From Mytilus trossulus (taxonomy: Eukaryota > Mollusca > Bivalvia > Mytilida > Mytilidae), in contig NC_086386.1 of the NCBI RefSeq assembly GCF_036588685.1, positions 20,356,931 to 20,420,930 on the forward strand: a stretch of 64,000 bases of DNA. Direction: 5' to 3'. This document shows positions 23,299 through 35,700 of the stretch, piece by piece. Numbering within the stretch: the first letter of the stretch is position 1; each line of letters begins with the position of its first letter. Below the pieces are notes generated by a model, which saw only the letters and a program-made list of their open reading frames with translations, was not told where the DNA came from and searched no databases. The translations under genes and the position numbers were made by a program.

Positions 23299-25263
23299 AT
23301 AGTTTCCGTAAGGAGCTGCTGAAGTATGATTCAAATGAAAATTTGATTAAAGAATGAAGTTGAAAAGTAGATCAGAAACGTAACAGCATCAGGCTTTACT
23401 GCAGAGAAACGTTCGAGGTAGATTCAAAGTTCTATTTAATGTATGAATTCATTTTTACATGTAGGAGGATCAGACATTTTAACATTTGAAGCCAGCAGGA
23501 AGGGAAAATTTCTACGAGTAAACAAGTCATTTTTATTAGTGTTTATCATCGTTGTAACTTTGTTGATGTCACGTAATTTGCGACCATAAACATATTTTTT
23601 GTTGTAATGTTATCAATTTTTAATCATTTTAAGATCAAATGTTAATGCGGATGTTTACATGATTAACGCATTCATGTCTATAGGGTCCATATAGTGTAAG
23701 CATTAACGATATTGATTTATATATGATTACACCATACGACTAATAAAGAGGTAGTGTGTCACTACACCGATATAAATGTAACGCCCTGATAATACTTCAG
23801 ACATTGAACATCAATTTCTGTAAAAGGAGAAAACTCACTTTTGAAATTCATTTGTAAGGCATTTTACGTTTGTCACGTACATGTCTGAATGGGTTACATT
23901 TTTTAAATTTAGCTGTTTCTCAAACCACGCTTCTTTTGGGGAGAGTTAGAATATTCATAGAAAATTATTTTGTTTACATACTGGTTCCCAGTTATGATCT
24001 CATAAAGACATAACTTAAGAATGTTACCAGTAAATATACATGACTGTGCATATTGTTTACATTGAAATCTGTTGTAACCTTTTATTCGAAGAAGGGGTAG
24101 TTAAGAATATTAGTGTTAGTTTAAACTGTGAGAAAATCAGGGCATGTAAACGTTGAAAATATGCCGCACAGCCCTATGTTTTGACCTTTGAAAAAAAAAA
24201 TTTACTGCATATAAACTTTCAATTCTAGGATAAGATTGTATTCAAAACTTCATAGTAAAAGTGGTACAGTTATGGCCGTAAAAGGAGTTTATATGGGAAA
24301 TAGCATTGTAAATATTTACAGAAATGAAACCTATAAAGGTATTTGACATACAGACTGATAAAAATGTATTTATACATTTCAAAAAGGTAATGTTTTGTAT
24401 CAACAAATGATCTATATCGTGTCTGTGTTCTTCAAAACAAATAACACTGTCTCATTTGTCCCATGATAATGTAATTGCGTTGATCGCAGGAAGTCGTCAG
24501 CTTTATCCCGACTGAGTAAAACAAATGAAATGACAATGGCTGGTTTTCCGCTAAACGAGTGTTCCGGCTGGTGTTAGGATTAATCCAGAAATTTGCCATC
24601 GACACACGAAATTTATAAAATGCTATTTCATTTACTGTTTTCGATAATCTTATGCATGTTTATAACAAAATATTTTTGCATTATTTCATTTCCGCTTTTA
24701 AACACTGTAAACGATACTTGTCATGCGTTAGTTCAATTATCTTCTGATTAAATTATGTTTGGAACAGCTTTAATGTATAGTTCAGCAGTCCAATAGTAAT
24801 CTATAGTCATGTTTGTCTTGCTTATCATACTTAACATAAGATGCTCATATGGTGAAAAAAAATGGTATGCGAATTAAATCTCGTACGTTTCGAAGTCAAT
24901 GCGATTCCATCAGTTTGATTTTGTTGCCTTCATTTTCCTGTTTGACTGTTTTATGAAACAAGAGCATCGGTAAAGTACTGTTGCCTCAATTTGTACTCTA
25001 AGTACTCAAAGGCAAAATCATGACAAAAGGACATTGAAAATTGCATGTTTTTAATAAAAATAATATACGTCAAATTACAAAAACGTTTTGGCAAGTTCAA
25101 AATGTAACGTACATGTGTATAATCATTATATACTTATTCTGTAAACAATACAGATAATTTTTTTTTTTTCAAACTTTGCGTTGTAACTGTAATTTGATTT
25201 TATTAAGAGCACCACACTGCATAGCATTGATTTGCAATTCTGCAAGTCTGTTTTATGAAACCA

Positions 25264-25497
25264 CTATGTGACGGCCACAGTGTTATTGATCCTCTTTTTT
25301 TGTGTTAATTGTATAATTTTGTTGTCACCAGGAATTCGTTTTTCAAAATTTTGAATTAAGATCTGAATGAAGCCTATGTCTTCTTGAAATTCTTTTTTCC
25401 AAGGTACAGTCACGTAACCTTTATTTGCACTGAGTGACCTTAATAATGCCAGAAACTTACAAATATATATCATTGCAGGATATTCAGTAAATGACAT
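25264..25497 (-). CDS. Weak ORF, unknown
   Basis: A 77-codon frame reading ALLRSLSANKGYVTVPWKKE and IGFIQILIQNFEKR, moderately protein-like but without identifiable splice sites or family. Possibly a transposon fragment or chance. Confidence 0.15.
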   Translation of the reverse strand: MSFTEYPAMIYICKFLALLRSLSANKGYVTVPWKKEFQEDIGFIQILIQNFEKRIPGDNKIIQLTQKKRINNTVAVT

Positions 25498-26546
25498 AAA
25501 ATGGCATAAAATAATTTTCTATGATTTTACAATATGCCTAGGGGGTTAAGGCATTTGAACTTTAAATTTGGTTGGAAATGCATAAAATATTCATCACACT
25601 CAACAAATTGAAAATAAGTGTCTAAAAAACCGGATAAAAATCATTTTTGAACAGCATTTGTAAGGCATTATACGTTTGTCACATATACATGGTATTCGAG
25701 ATAAATCGTTTGGACAAATAACATAAAGATAATGTTTGTTATGGTTAAAGTAAGACAACTCACATTTGCTAAAATTTCGTGTTTCTGTATAAACTTTTAA
25801 GTACATATGTCTTAAACGTACAAATTGTTGTTAAATATACAGCTAGGAGTCATCGTAAACAAATTGTTTTGCAATATTATAAATTTGTTATCATTTGTTT
25901 AAACATCAATCAATACAAACTTTGTTTTTGAATAATTTATGCAAGTGATGTGAGGTTCTTGAAAGTGCTATTCAACAATGTCTACATTTATTGTAATTAA
26001 CTTAAAAATTAAAAAAAAGATGTGGTATATTAACCAATGAGAAACTCTCGACCAAAGATCAAAATGACATAGAATGTCACCGTACGGCCTTCAACAAGAG
26101 CAAGAATTCATTGGTAGTACAAATCTACATGAATTGCAACGCAGAATCTCAACTAATATTGAAATGAATAACTGAATAATTGATCAAGTTTTTGATAATC
26201 GAACATACCGCTAAATTTATATTTATAAAAGAAAATAAGCGTTTTGAGAATAACAAGTTTTAAGATTTATAGAATTGATGGATATTCAAATACGTTTCGT
26301 GGGGCTTGTAAAGTAATAATAGCAATATATTGCACTAACACTTCAGACAGTCAAAGCATGTGTAAGGATGTAACAGTCAAACATAGCACCCGGTAAATAT
26401 CATTTCATCGGTGTTCATACAATACTTCCTTATAATTTACACGTGAGTACAAATATAGCTTAAAAGTATGATTATGAAACATGTTGACAATACCAATTAC
26501 ATGCACCATCAAATGATTATGAAAAAAAAATGTCAATATGAATTTG

Positions 26547-26753
26547 TCATACTTTTGAATCCACTGGTTCCCACAACAGATATATACACCAGTATGTTAC
26601 ATTAAAGGCAACGAATGCTAAGGGAAACAAGATTCGAGCTCCTTTGTCTACCAGTCGAGCTTTGTCACGGTCTGTTGATGTTTCAAAACAAAAGCAACAA
26701 GTTTCTTTTTTCGTATCAGAACAATCTGTGTGTGTAGAAGAAGAACGCGAGCG
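26547..26753 (-). CDS. Gene B exon 8 (TM4 and stop)
   Basis: 207 bp after a strong polypyrimidine acceptor (ttcttttttttttgtag) with a TACTAAT branch-site-like motif 20 nt upstream. It encodes [33 protein letters not shown] (TM4) and ends [11 protein letters not shown] then TGA. The WEPV after TM4 is shared with gene A. Confidence 0.9.
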   Translation of the reverse strand, partial: RSRSSSTHTDCSDTKKETCCFCFETSTDRDKARLVDKGARILFPLAFVAFNVTYWCIYLLWEPVDSKV

Positions 26754-29700
26754 CTACAAAAAAAAAAAGAAACATTAGTATGGCGTTCATTATCACTGAA
26801 CTAGTATATATTTGTTTAGGGGCCAGCTGAAGGACGCCTCCGGGTGCGGAAATTTCTCGTCACATTGAAGACCTGTTGGTGACCTTCTGCTGTTGTTTTT
26901 TTATTTGGTCGGGTTGTTGTCTCTTTGACACATTCCCCTTTTCCATTCTCAATTTTATTTTTTATACTATTAATCTGAGATGTTTTTTTTTTATTAATTT
27001 GTTATCGGAAAACCTAGATTCAACATTGAAATGTCCATACTAGTTACAAACCTTTGCAAACTTCCATGATTAAATATATTAACCTTGGGTCACCATTTGT
27101 ACTGTCATGAGCAACATGACGGGCGCCGCAAGTGGAATAGGATTTTCGTACCCTTTAAAAGCAGATAGGTGATCTTTTATTGTTTCTAATGTTACGTTTT
27201 TGAACTGTTGTTTGTTTTTTTGTCTTAAGTTTATTTTCGATTATGAGTTTAATGTCCGTTCTAAATCTTTGCCTCTTTTCTTTTAATGAATTAATTAATC
27301 TCAAGAGTAAAGTTGGCAGTGCAGATGAGAAAGAATTTTACGTACCGGTTTTGGATTACCATTTTGCACCTCATGTAAGTATGTAGTTTGTCGTCTTTGT
27401 TGCACTCGTGCAAGAACATTTACCCATGCAAATTCAATCAAAGCGGCAAACACAAAAAACAAACACATAGCCATCCAAACATCTATTGCCTTTATATAAG
27501 AAACTTTTGGTAAGTTTGCACGTGCACCGGAACTCTGTGTTGTCATGGTGAGAACGGTTAATAAGCCGAGCGATATTCTGGCTGGTGTTGCGTCAATGTT
27601 GAGCCAAAATGATACCCATGATAGACAAACTATGAGAGCACTTGGTATATAAATCTGAATAAGATGGTAACCATAGCTACGACTTAAATGGATGTTCATC
27701 CCTATGCAAGTATACGTTACTGAAAGAAGAACAAACATATGAAAAGTTAACATCATGAAAAAATAATGTTTCTTTTCTATGATCGATGATTATGTAATAT
27801 ATCGCACACTGTTGATATTACTGCAGAATAGGTAAAAATACCACTTATAAGAATTCATTTGCTAGACATGCTAGAGGTTAGTTATCTTAAATTTGATATA
27901 ATTGTCATGCCAAACTGTTTGTTACTGTGTATAGCTGGGTCCACACTTTTTGCATATAACAGTTAATTTTGATAAAAAAATCACCGTTTTCGCATATAGT
28001 CATTGCTTTAATTCTTTAATCTTTTATCTATATTATTAATTTCCCCCGGTGTAAACAATTTTTATGCATATGTCAGCTGCATTCGACATTGAAACTAAGT
28101 ATGATTAATATGTAGTCCATGTTGTCTTTAGATACAAGACATGTAATTCATCTTGCTGTACAAAGAATCTCGGATAAGTTTATGTGGTATTATTGCCAAT
28201 ATTGCCAATAAGACCAAATGCCAAAGAAGTTAAGAACAAGAGGTCACCGTACATACGACCTTAAACAATGACCAAAACCCGTTCCGAATAATTTATAAAA
28301 GGATCCAAAATGCAAAATTCATTTTCAACAAATTTTGTTTCTATAAAACTTAATTTGGGACATTGATTTCGTTTTCAGTATCTGTGCAGATCGTAGATAC
28401 TAAATGATAATCTGCGTTTCTGATAAAGGTAGTTGCTTTTTGTCACATATTATGCTAGACATGTACATAGGTACAGCGTATAAATATTTATTTGTAAACA
28501 AAATCACCAATGTTGGTAATACATTCAAATAATAAATTTGTATAAACCTTACGTACTGCCGACATATGCTTTATCACACTGAAATGTTTCAATATCACCC
28601 AGCAAAAATTCAGGTAATGTCAAATTTTCTTGTCGTTGAACTGGTACTGCATTCCATATTATTTTAAGCAACTCAGTGCTTTGACCGTCTTTAAAATATG
28701 AAAAAAATAAATAATAAAATGATTAAAATCATGTTCATTATACGATTAAAATATATTAAATTAGTAAAAAGCAAAACAAAATACATTCGTTTTTTTTCAC
28801 TGTATTGATTTATCAAATAAAAGTGGTTTTTACCGTATGCTAAAGTAAAAAGGGTAAAAATAAAAGAAGACGAAAATTAGATACATGTTTTTGATCATAC
28901 GAATGTTTTAAATACTCATATCAGTAAAGTGTGTGAGTTCAGTTTTTCTGATTGGATATTCTCCCTTGTTACATTACAAATATAGACATTATAATGCATA
29001 GTTTATGTTCTGAGTAACACTGAGTCTCTAATTTTACTTTTACAAGGAACATTTTGTTTTGCACTCATCCCACACCTTTTTATACCTAAAAAGGGGAAAC
29101 TGTTTTTTTCATTGCTTAATGTTAAGGTAATGGAGTTCTCAGACTATAAAACTGCTTTAGTACGATTTTGTTATCTGAAAGAGAAACAACGCAATTTGGT
29201 TAAATACTGTGAACAGTTATATATGGAATTTTAGGTATATACATTTATTAGTCTGAGAGAATATTCGTTTTTGTAAGCAGTCATAACTGATTTGGGATAA
29301 ACATTGTTGTCGAACGCCATACTCATGATATGCAATAAAACAAAAACAAAACAAAATCAAAACAAAAAGAAAATTAAACGAACAAAACAAAATGTTACAC
29401 GATACCAGTTTTAATGCCGTATTGACGATCGCCCCTAAGACGGCTAATATTCCATCGGCTATTTTTAGAGCTAAATTTTGGGGGGTCTTAACTTCACCTC
29501 AGTTTAAAAAATGTTGTCTGGGAAACACGTTTCATTTACTAGTTTTTATTGTCTTTGAACTTGCTTTCAGTAACTGCGAGTACTCGTAGGTGGGTTGTCT
29601 ATAGTCTATTTGTTAGTTGTGTATTGTGTTTTGTGTCGATCTGACGAGTCAAACCTACCTTAACTTTGTTTTATTTTGTGTTGTTTACCGCTGTCCCCGG

Positions 29701-32700
29701 TTACGATAGGGCTTAATTCTCACAAATTTGTTGTGTGTCGCAGTCTATTATACTTGTTGTACGTGTAAATTGATTTATACTTAAATATGGCTTTGTTTTC
29801 TTGTTTGCCGGGACCTTTAATTGCTATTATACTGTATGGACTATGTTCAATGTTGAAGGTTGAAGGCTGTTTACGCCTACGCTATAAAAGTTAAAAATAG
29901 TAGCCTCATTGACATTCTTGTCAGATATTCTGATTTTTATATTTTCTGATGGTTAAAGTAGAATTCAGTCATTGGTAATATAAAAAGTATTAACCACAAA
30001 TCTGATTACAAACATACATAAAACACTTGGCAAGTCAAATATTTTCATCTGTTATCATATCAATTTTATTTATTTTTCTATATTTTCTATATTGTAAATT
30101 ACCAATCTAGAGCTGATTATTGATTGATTGTCAATTTAAGATATTTCATGTTTCCAAAAGCATGCTTGGAAAGTGGGGTTTTCAATCACCAAAACTTCGT
30201 TGTTGCTCGGAAGTTTGTAGCTACTTATGGTTGTGTTCTCTTATACATTTTCGTATCACAATTTTTTACCAAGGTCAAAGTGTTATGAGACACTTTAAGT
30301 AAAGAGATAAACTAATCGTATGCTCATTTTCGAAGGGCCCCGCAATATTAAGTAATCCACTAAAATGGACATGCCATCGGACAAGCGTTCTATGCTCTTC
30401 AACTTTGTATTTGTTTGGCTATATAACTATTTTGATATGAGCGTCACTGATGAGTCTTATGTAGACGAAACGCGCGTCTGGCGTACAAAATTATAATCCT
30501 GGTACCTTTTGATAACTATACGATAGGTCCTAACTTATAAGCGATAATGATTTTCTCCAAGATTTTTTACCTTAGTCAAATTTGCTTTGTTCCAATGTTA
30601 CCACAATTGCAATTCAAGAACAAAATTCCATATAAGTGATTGAACCAAACTACAGTGAGAAGGAATATTTTATTTGTCAGATATTGAAAGCTATATAATT
30701 TTATACAAGACGTTACAATTTCAGTTATGCTATTATCTATTTTCATCTATTTATTGTCCATCAAACGGCGAATTAGGTTATTGGCTTTGATAATCTGTTA
30801 GGTAGTAGTTACTGCGGTCAGATTCTTGTAATTACACAATATAACAATAAGAGTTATCAGTTATATCGACTCTCAATGTATGGTACTGGTTGGCGGTAAC
30901 AAGTTCCAAAACATTCTTTGTGAAATGAATGTTTTTGAACTTGTTTAGTGGCGGACTTTATCGGCTGCACCAGCACCGATGAACTCGATTTATCACTGTA
31001 TTATTATTTAATTTAGAACATTAATCCATGTAATCTTTATTTTCACCTCAAACGAAATTTATCATGTTGAATTTGGACATCTGTTGCCAGGGTTCAATTC
31101 AGCAGCCCATTATTTCAAAATTTTCATTTCATTTCATTTTAGTTTTATTTGAATTTTGAATTTTATTGATCTATTTTATTTGCATTTAATTTACGGTTGC
31201 CCAAATACCCTTTGTTTGTGGGTTGGTAACCGACAGAAGCCATGATCTTACTTCGCCAATAAAATATATTTTGACTTTAATAACATCTTCTTTCTTATGA
31301 TAAATAAGTAAAAAGCAAAACGAAATACATTCGTTTTTTAAACGGTATTGATGAATCAAATAAAAGTGGTTTTTACCGTATGTTTAAGTAAAAAGGGTAA
31401 AAATAAAAGACGACGAAAATTAAAAACATGTTTTTGATCATATGAATGTTTTAAATACCCATATCATTTAAGTTTGTGAGTTCAATTTTCAGATTGGATA
31501 TTCTCCCTTGTTACATTACAAATAAAGACATTATAATGCATAGTTTATGTTCCGAGTAACACTGAGTCTCTTATTTTACTTTCACAATGAACATTTTGTT
31601 TTGCACTCATCCCACACCTTTTTTATATCTAAAAAGGGGAAACTGTTTTTTTCATTGCTTAATTCTAAGGTAATGGAATTCTTTCATATACACTGTTCTA
31701 TACTTTGGTTGATGCCCTCGTCACCTGGTCCCTAAATACAAATGTACTTCATACTTAACACCGAACTATATAAAAGAAAATAAAACAAATCATTTCTCAT
31801 TAACGTAATTAACGTTTTGATAATGTTTACATTGCATTGGTTGTTCGTATTAACTAAATAGATGACACACAATACTTACAACTCTCCATGACAAAGAGAC
31901 ATACTTGGGAATCCATCGGATACTTAAGAAGGTTCATCTTACAAGAAAATGTTCCCGATAATCTACAATGAAAATTCATTTAGAGGTGAGTCTTTTTTTT
32001 TATCTATTAATTTAAATAGAGACAACTTTAAAAGGCGTCCACAAAAACAGGATATTGAAATGGTTTCAATACAATAAGCTATTTAAAACATAATCAGTGC
32101 AGTTGTCAAATTCGATATCACTGTATTGTAAAATCTCGGATTTTTGTTTTAGAAATTCTTCTATATCATAGGGTAATTTTTGAAACATAAATGTAGATCA
32201 AGTCGACAGAACGTCATGCCCAACTCGCACTTTACGATTATGTACAGTGACCTGCAAAGTATGGGTCCCAACCCAAACTTGCAATTTATATTCATACATA
32301 TAATACGAACCTCATATCATAATGAACAAGCGTGCCATAAATTATGTTTAATATTAACACATCTTCATTTTTACCTCCCAGAAACCAAAACTTGATACCA
32401 GAAACGGGACAGACTAGTGAACAGAGGGATATAGTAGCATATAAATGGACGGAACAAGAACGGAAGAACATACCGCAACACCTAGCAACTTTACTCTTAA
32501 AATGATCATCGAAGCGACAAATGATTTTCTATCTTGCTACGGATTAATTTTTCAATCAAACCTTTGATGGATCGCGTATATTGAAAAGATCACAGAATGT
32601 TTTGAAAAGAGACAAGTATTATTTGTCTTTCATAATAAAACTATGTTGCAGTGCAACAGGAAATTAAATGTTACACAATGTTTTTAGATTGCACAATATT

Positions 32701-35700
32701 TGAATCAACATGATTATGTATGTGTTTGGAAACCTTATTGTGTATGTGTTTCTATATAGTCGATGTTTTCATTATTGTTTTGATTAATGATTTCTTAACC
32801 TCCCATTTGCGCCAATAGATTCGGTTCTATTTTACCTAGTGTACGGAATAGGTAACAACTGCAATCTATATAATGCTGAAATAGAATAAACAAAGATTTA
32901 ACAAGAACTATCTTTAAAAAAGATATCCGACGTATTTAAATTTGAGTATATGTTTAAAAAAAACCCGCGGAAAGCTCACATGCATAGATGCGTTCTAAAA
33001 GTCATGTACGTTCGTACAACAAAGTTTACATTAAAAATAATATAATTGTTCAGAATAAACAGCTGTCATGGATACAAAGAGCTATTGGAGAAACAACTAT
33101 TTTAATAAAAATATAAATATTTGAAAGATTTCGTTTAAATATTTATAGTTTTTCACTTGCTTTCCATTACAATATAATTAACGAGACGTTTTTTTCAAAC
33201 ACAACCAAATCATCCACAATGACAGCATTTTGTCCAATCACAGAAAGGACTTTCGAGCATGCGTATTCTGTTGCCATAGTTAAGCGTCCGTAAGTTCAAA
33301 GGGCACAAACCGAAACTATACCGACTACGTCGGAAAAATCAGTCAAAGCACCTTATGTAAATTATATTTCGTATATAAGCACTTTTAAGATCCTTTAAAT
33401 TCTTTACCTTAAACTATAGAAGATCTTTCCGTTACTATAAATATGCATCAGTTTATTTGGCGTTGTAACATCATGGAAATTAGCTTTCTTTTCGTTCACA
33501 ATGAATAGATCAGGAATCCATACATCGGCCATAGCTTTTGTATCTAGCTCAAGAGAGGTAACTCCAGGTATAGGGTCATACTTCAGTCGTGTGTCTATCC
33601 ATCTTTGTCTAAGAAACATCGTCATTGAATAATCCTGTAATAAGAATTGATAATTGTTAGGTTAACTATCTAAAGTTGTGTCTCCTCTTTTCAACATGAA
33701 AATCAAAACAGATTTTATTTCAATCTTTACAAATATATTCTTACATTTTCAAATTAAGTCAAACACGCAAAACATTTATAGGCGCTATACAAAGTATAGT
33801 TGGTGACTCAGGACCCCAGACCTTGAGGTCATAAAACTTTCAAGCACGAATCAACTCAAGAATCAACCAATCAAAATACTGAATTTTGTGTTTCGAGTAC
33901 TTATTTTGTACTCGGAGTACTGAGTGAAGTTTTATGACCGAAAGCCCAGGTATTTTGAATAATTATTCAACATCACTAACACAGAAATTCATGTAGCAAC
34001 AACATTTATATTTTTTAGAAAAAAAATATGAAGCAGAATTCTGTGTGTTTATGATTATTAGACAACTAAAACGTTTTCGCTTTCTTCATATTCACATATT
34101 TTAGAAAAATTAATCAATTATAGTATTTCAAAAATAGAAAAAGGGAAAATGCATTTTTTGGATCGATTTTCAGTTATTTGCATTTTTTTGGATCGATTTT
34201 CAGTTATTTGCATCGATCAAAAGACGTATGCAAAATTTTACCAAAATCTGTGACATAGCCCATTTACTGTTACTTGATCTTAATAGATTAATGAACTTTA
34301 TATACTAGGTGGAATTAAAAAAGCTTAATATTAAGTTTACAGCGCCTTATAGTATAGACACCTGCTTATCCTGTATTCTGACCTGTATAGTTTATGTCGA
34401 ATGCTATTTGTTTTTGTTGCACACTCATTGACGTATATAAACTTTAATAACTTGTATACCACATTTTTTTTTTAATTTAGAAATATAAATGTGTTGCTAG
34501 ACATCATCATTTAACTCAAATAATACACGAGTTCCTTTGTTTTCTATTACAGACAAAGAAAGATTATGTGAAACCTAGAAATATTTCTTATCTCTGTATA
34601 TCCTCCTCTTTATATGCTGCATTGAGGTATACTTAGTCTACATAGTTATTGTTGAGTCTATAAATTGGTACTTTTAGAATAGTAATTTCACTCAGTGGTT
34701 TGCAAAAAGGTAGGAATAAGGTGAATTTACTACATGAAAAAGAAAAAAAAAACACTACTGATTCATGTCAATATATTATAAATTAAAAAGAAGATGTGGC
34801 ATGATTGCCAATGAGTCAACTCTTCACAAGAGATCAAATAACACAGAAAAAAAAGAACTATATGTCTAAGTAACCGTACGGCCTACAACAATTAGCAAAA
34901 CCCATATCAACCTTGGACAGTTACAGTACAACATAACTATACAAATCATTTGAAAAAGGCTTAATTTATGTACAAGAATAAACGAAAAACAAATATGTAA
35001 CATAGCAACAAACAACAATCACGGGTTTACAGGCTCCTGACTTTGGAAAGGCATACACATCATGTGGCGGTGGTGAAACATGTTAGCGGGCGCCCCCACT
35101 CCAGGGACAGTGTTGTAACAGTGTAACAACGTAATAAAACACTATAAAAATCAGAAGAAAAAAGCTGAACCTGATTTCTAGTAAGTTTTCTATGATGTAT
35201 GATGTGTACTATTGTTTGTTTGTTTTTCTTTTTCATTTTTGTTGAGATCCTCGTCATGTAGACACAGCTAGCGCTGACTCATTGACGATGATAACTAAAA
35301 TTTAGAATGAACACGGGTAATGTGCCAAAGAGATACCAACCCTACAAAAGAGCAGAGAACAACCCTAGGCCACTAATGTGTTTCAAATATCGTGAGAAAT
35401 TCCCATACTGAACGGCGGGTTTCAGCTGGCACATAAACAAAAAATCTCACTTATTCTGTGAAAATGGACGTCTCACTAAAGTCCGACTCTTTTTTTAAAG
35501 TTCAAATTGTAGATATCCTCCTCAGAATAAGAAAAAAAAACATTTTAATTAGTTTACTTTTGATTTTAGAATATCTCTTTCCATTCAAAATTTACGTTAC
35601 CAATTATAAACTTTGTAAGATCAACATTGTTTATGTCAGGGACTCTTTGTCTTAACTGTACGACATTAGTTTTGCACAAGACCATACGTTGATTCACAAT

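Larger units (their letters stand above)
19866..26546. other. Intergenic region between genes A and B
   Basis: About 6.7 kb of AT-rich DNA. Apart from the weak ORFs at 20123, 23074 and 25264, the repeat at 20980-21145, and a reverse dispersed repeat at about 26010-26130 (gatgtggtatattaaccaat, caccgtacggccttcaac), I see no gene. The last part is the 3' flank of gene B. Confidence 0.5.

Noticed and set aside
28553-28557. Alternative donor gtaagg 4 bp beyond the chosen exon 6 end in gene B
   Set aside because: It would break the phase with exon 7, whereas gtacgt reproduces the gene A boundary exactly.
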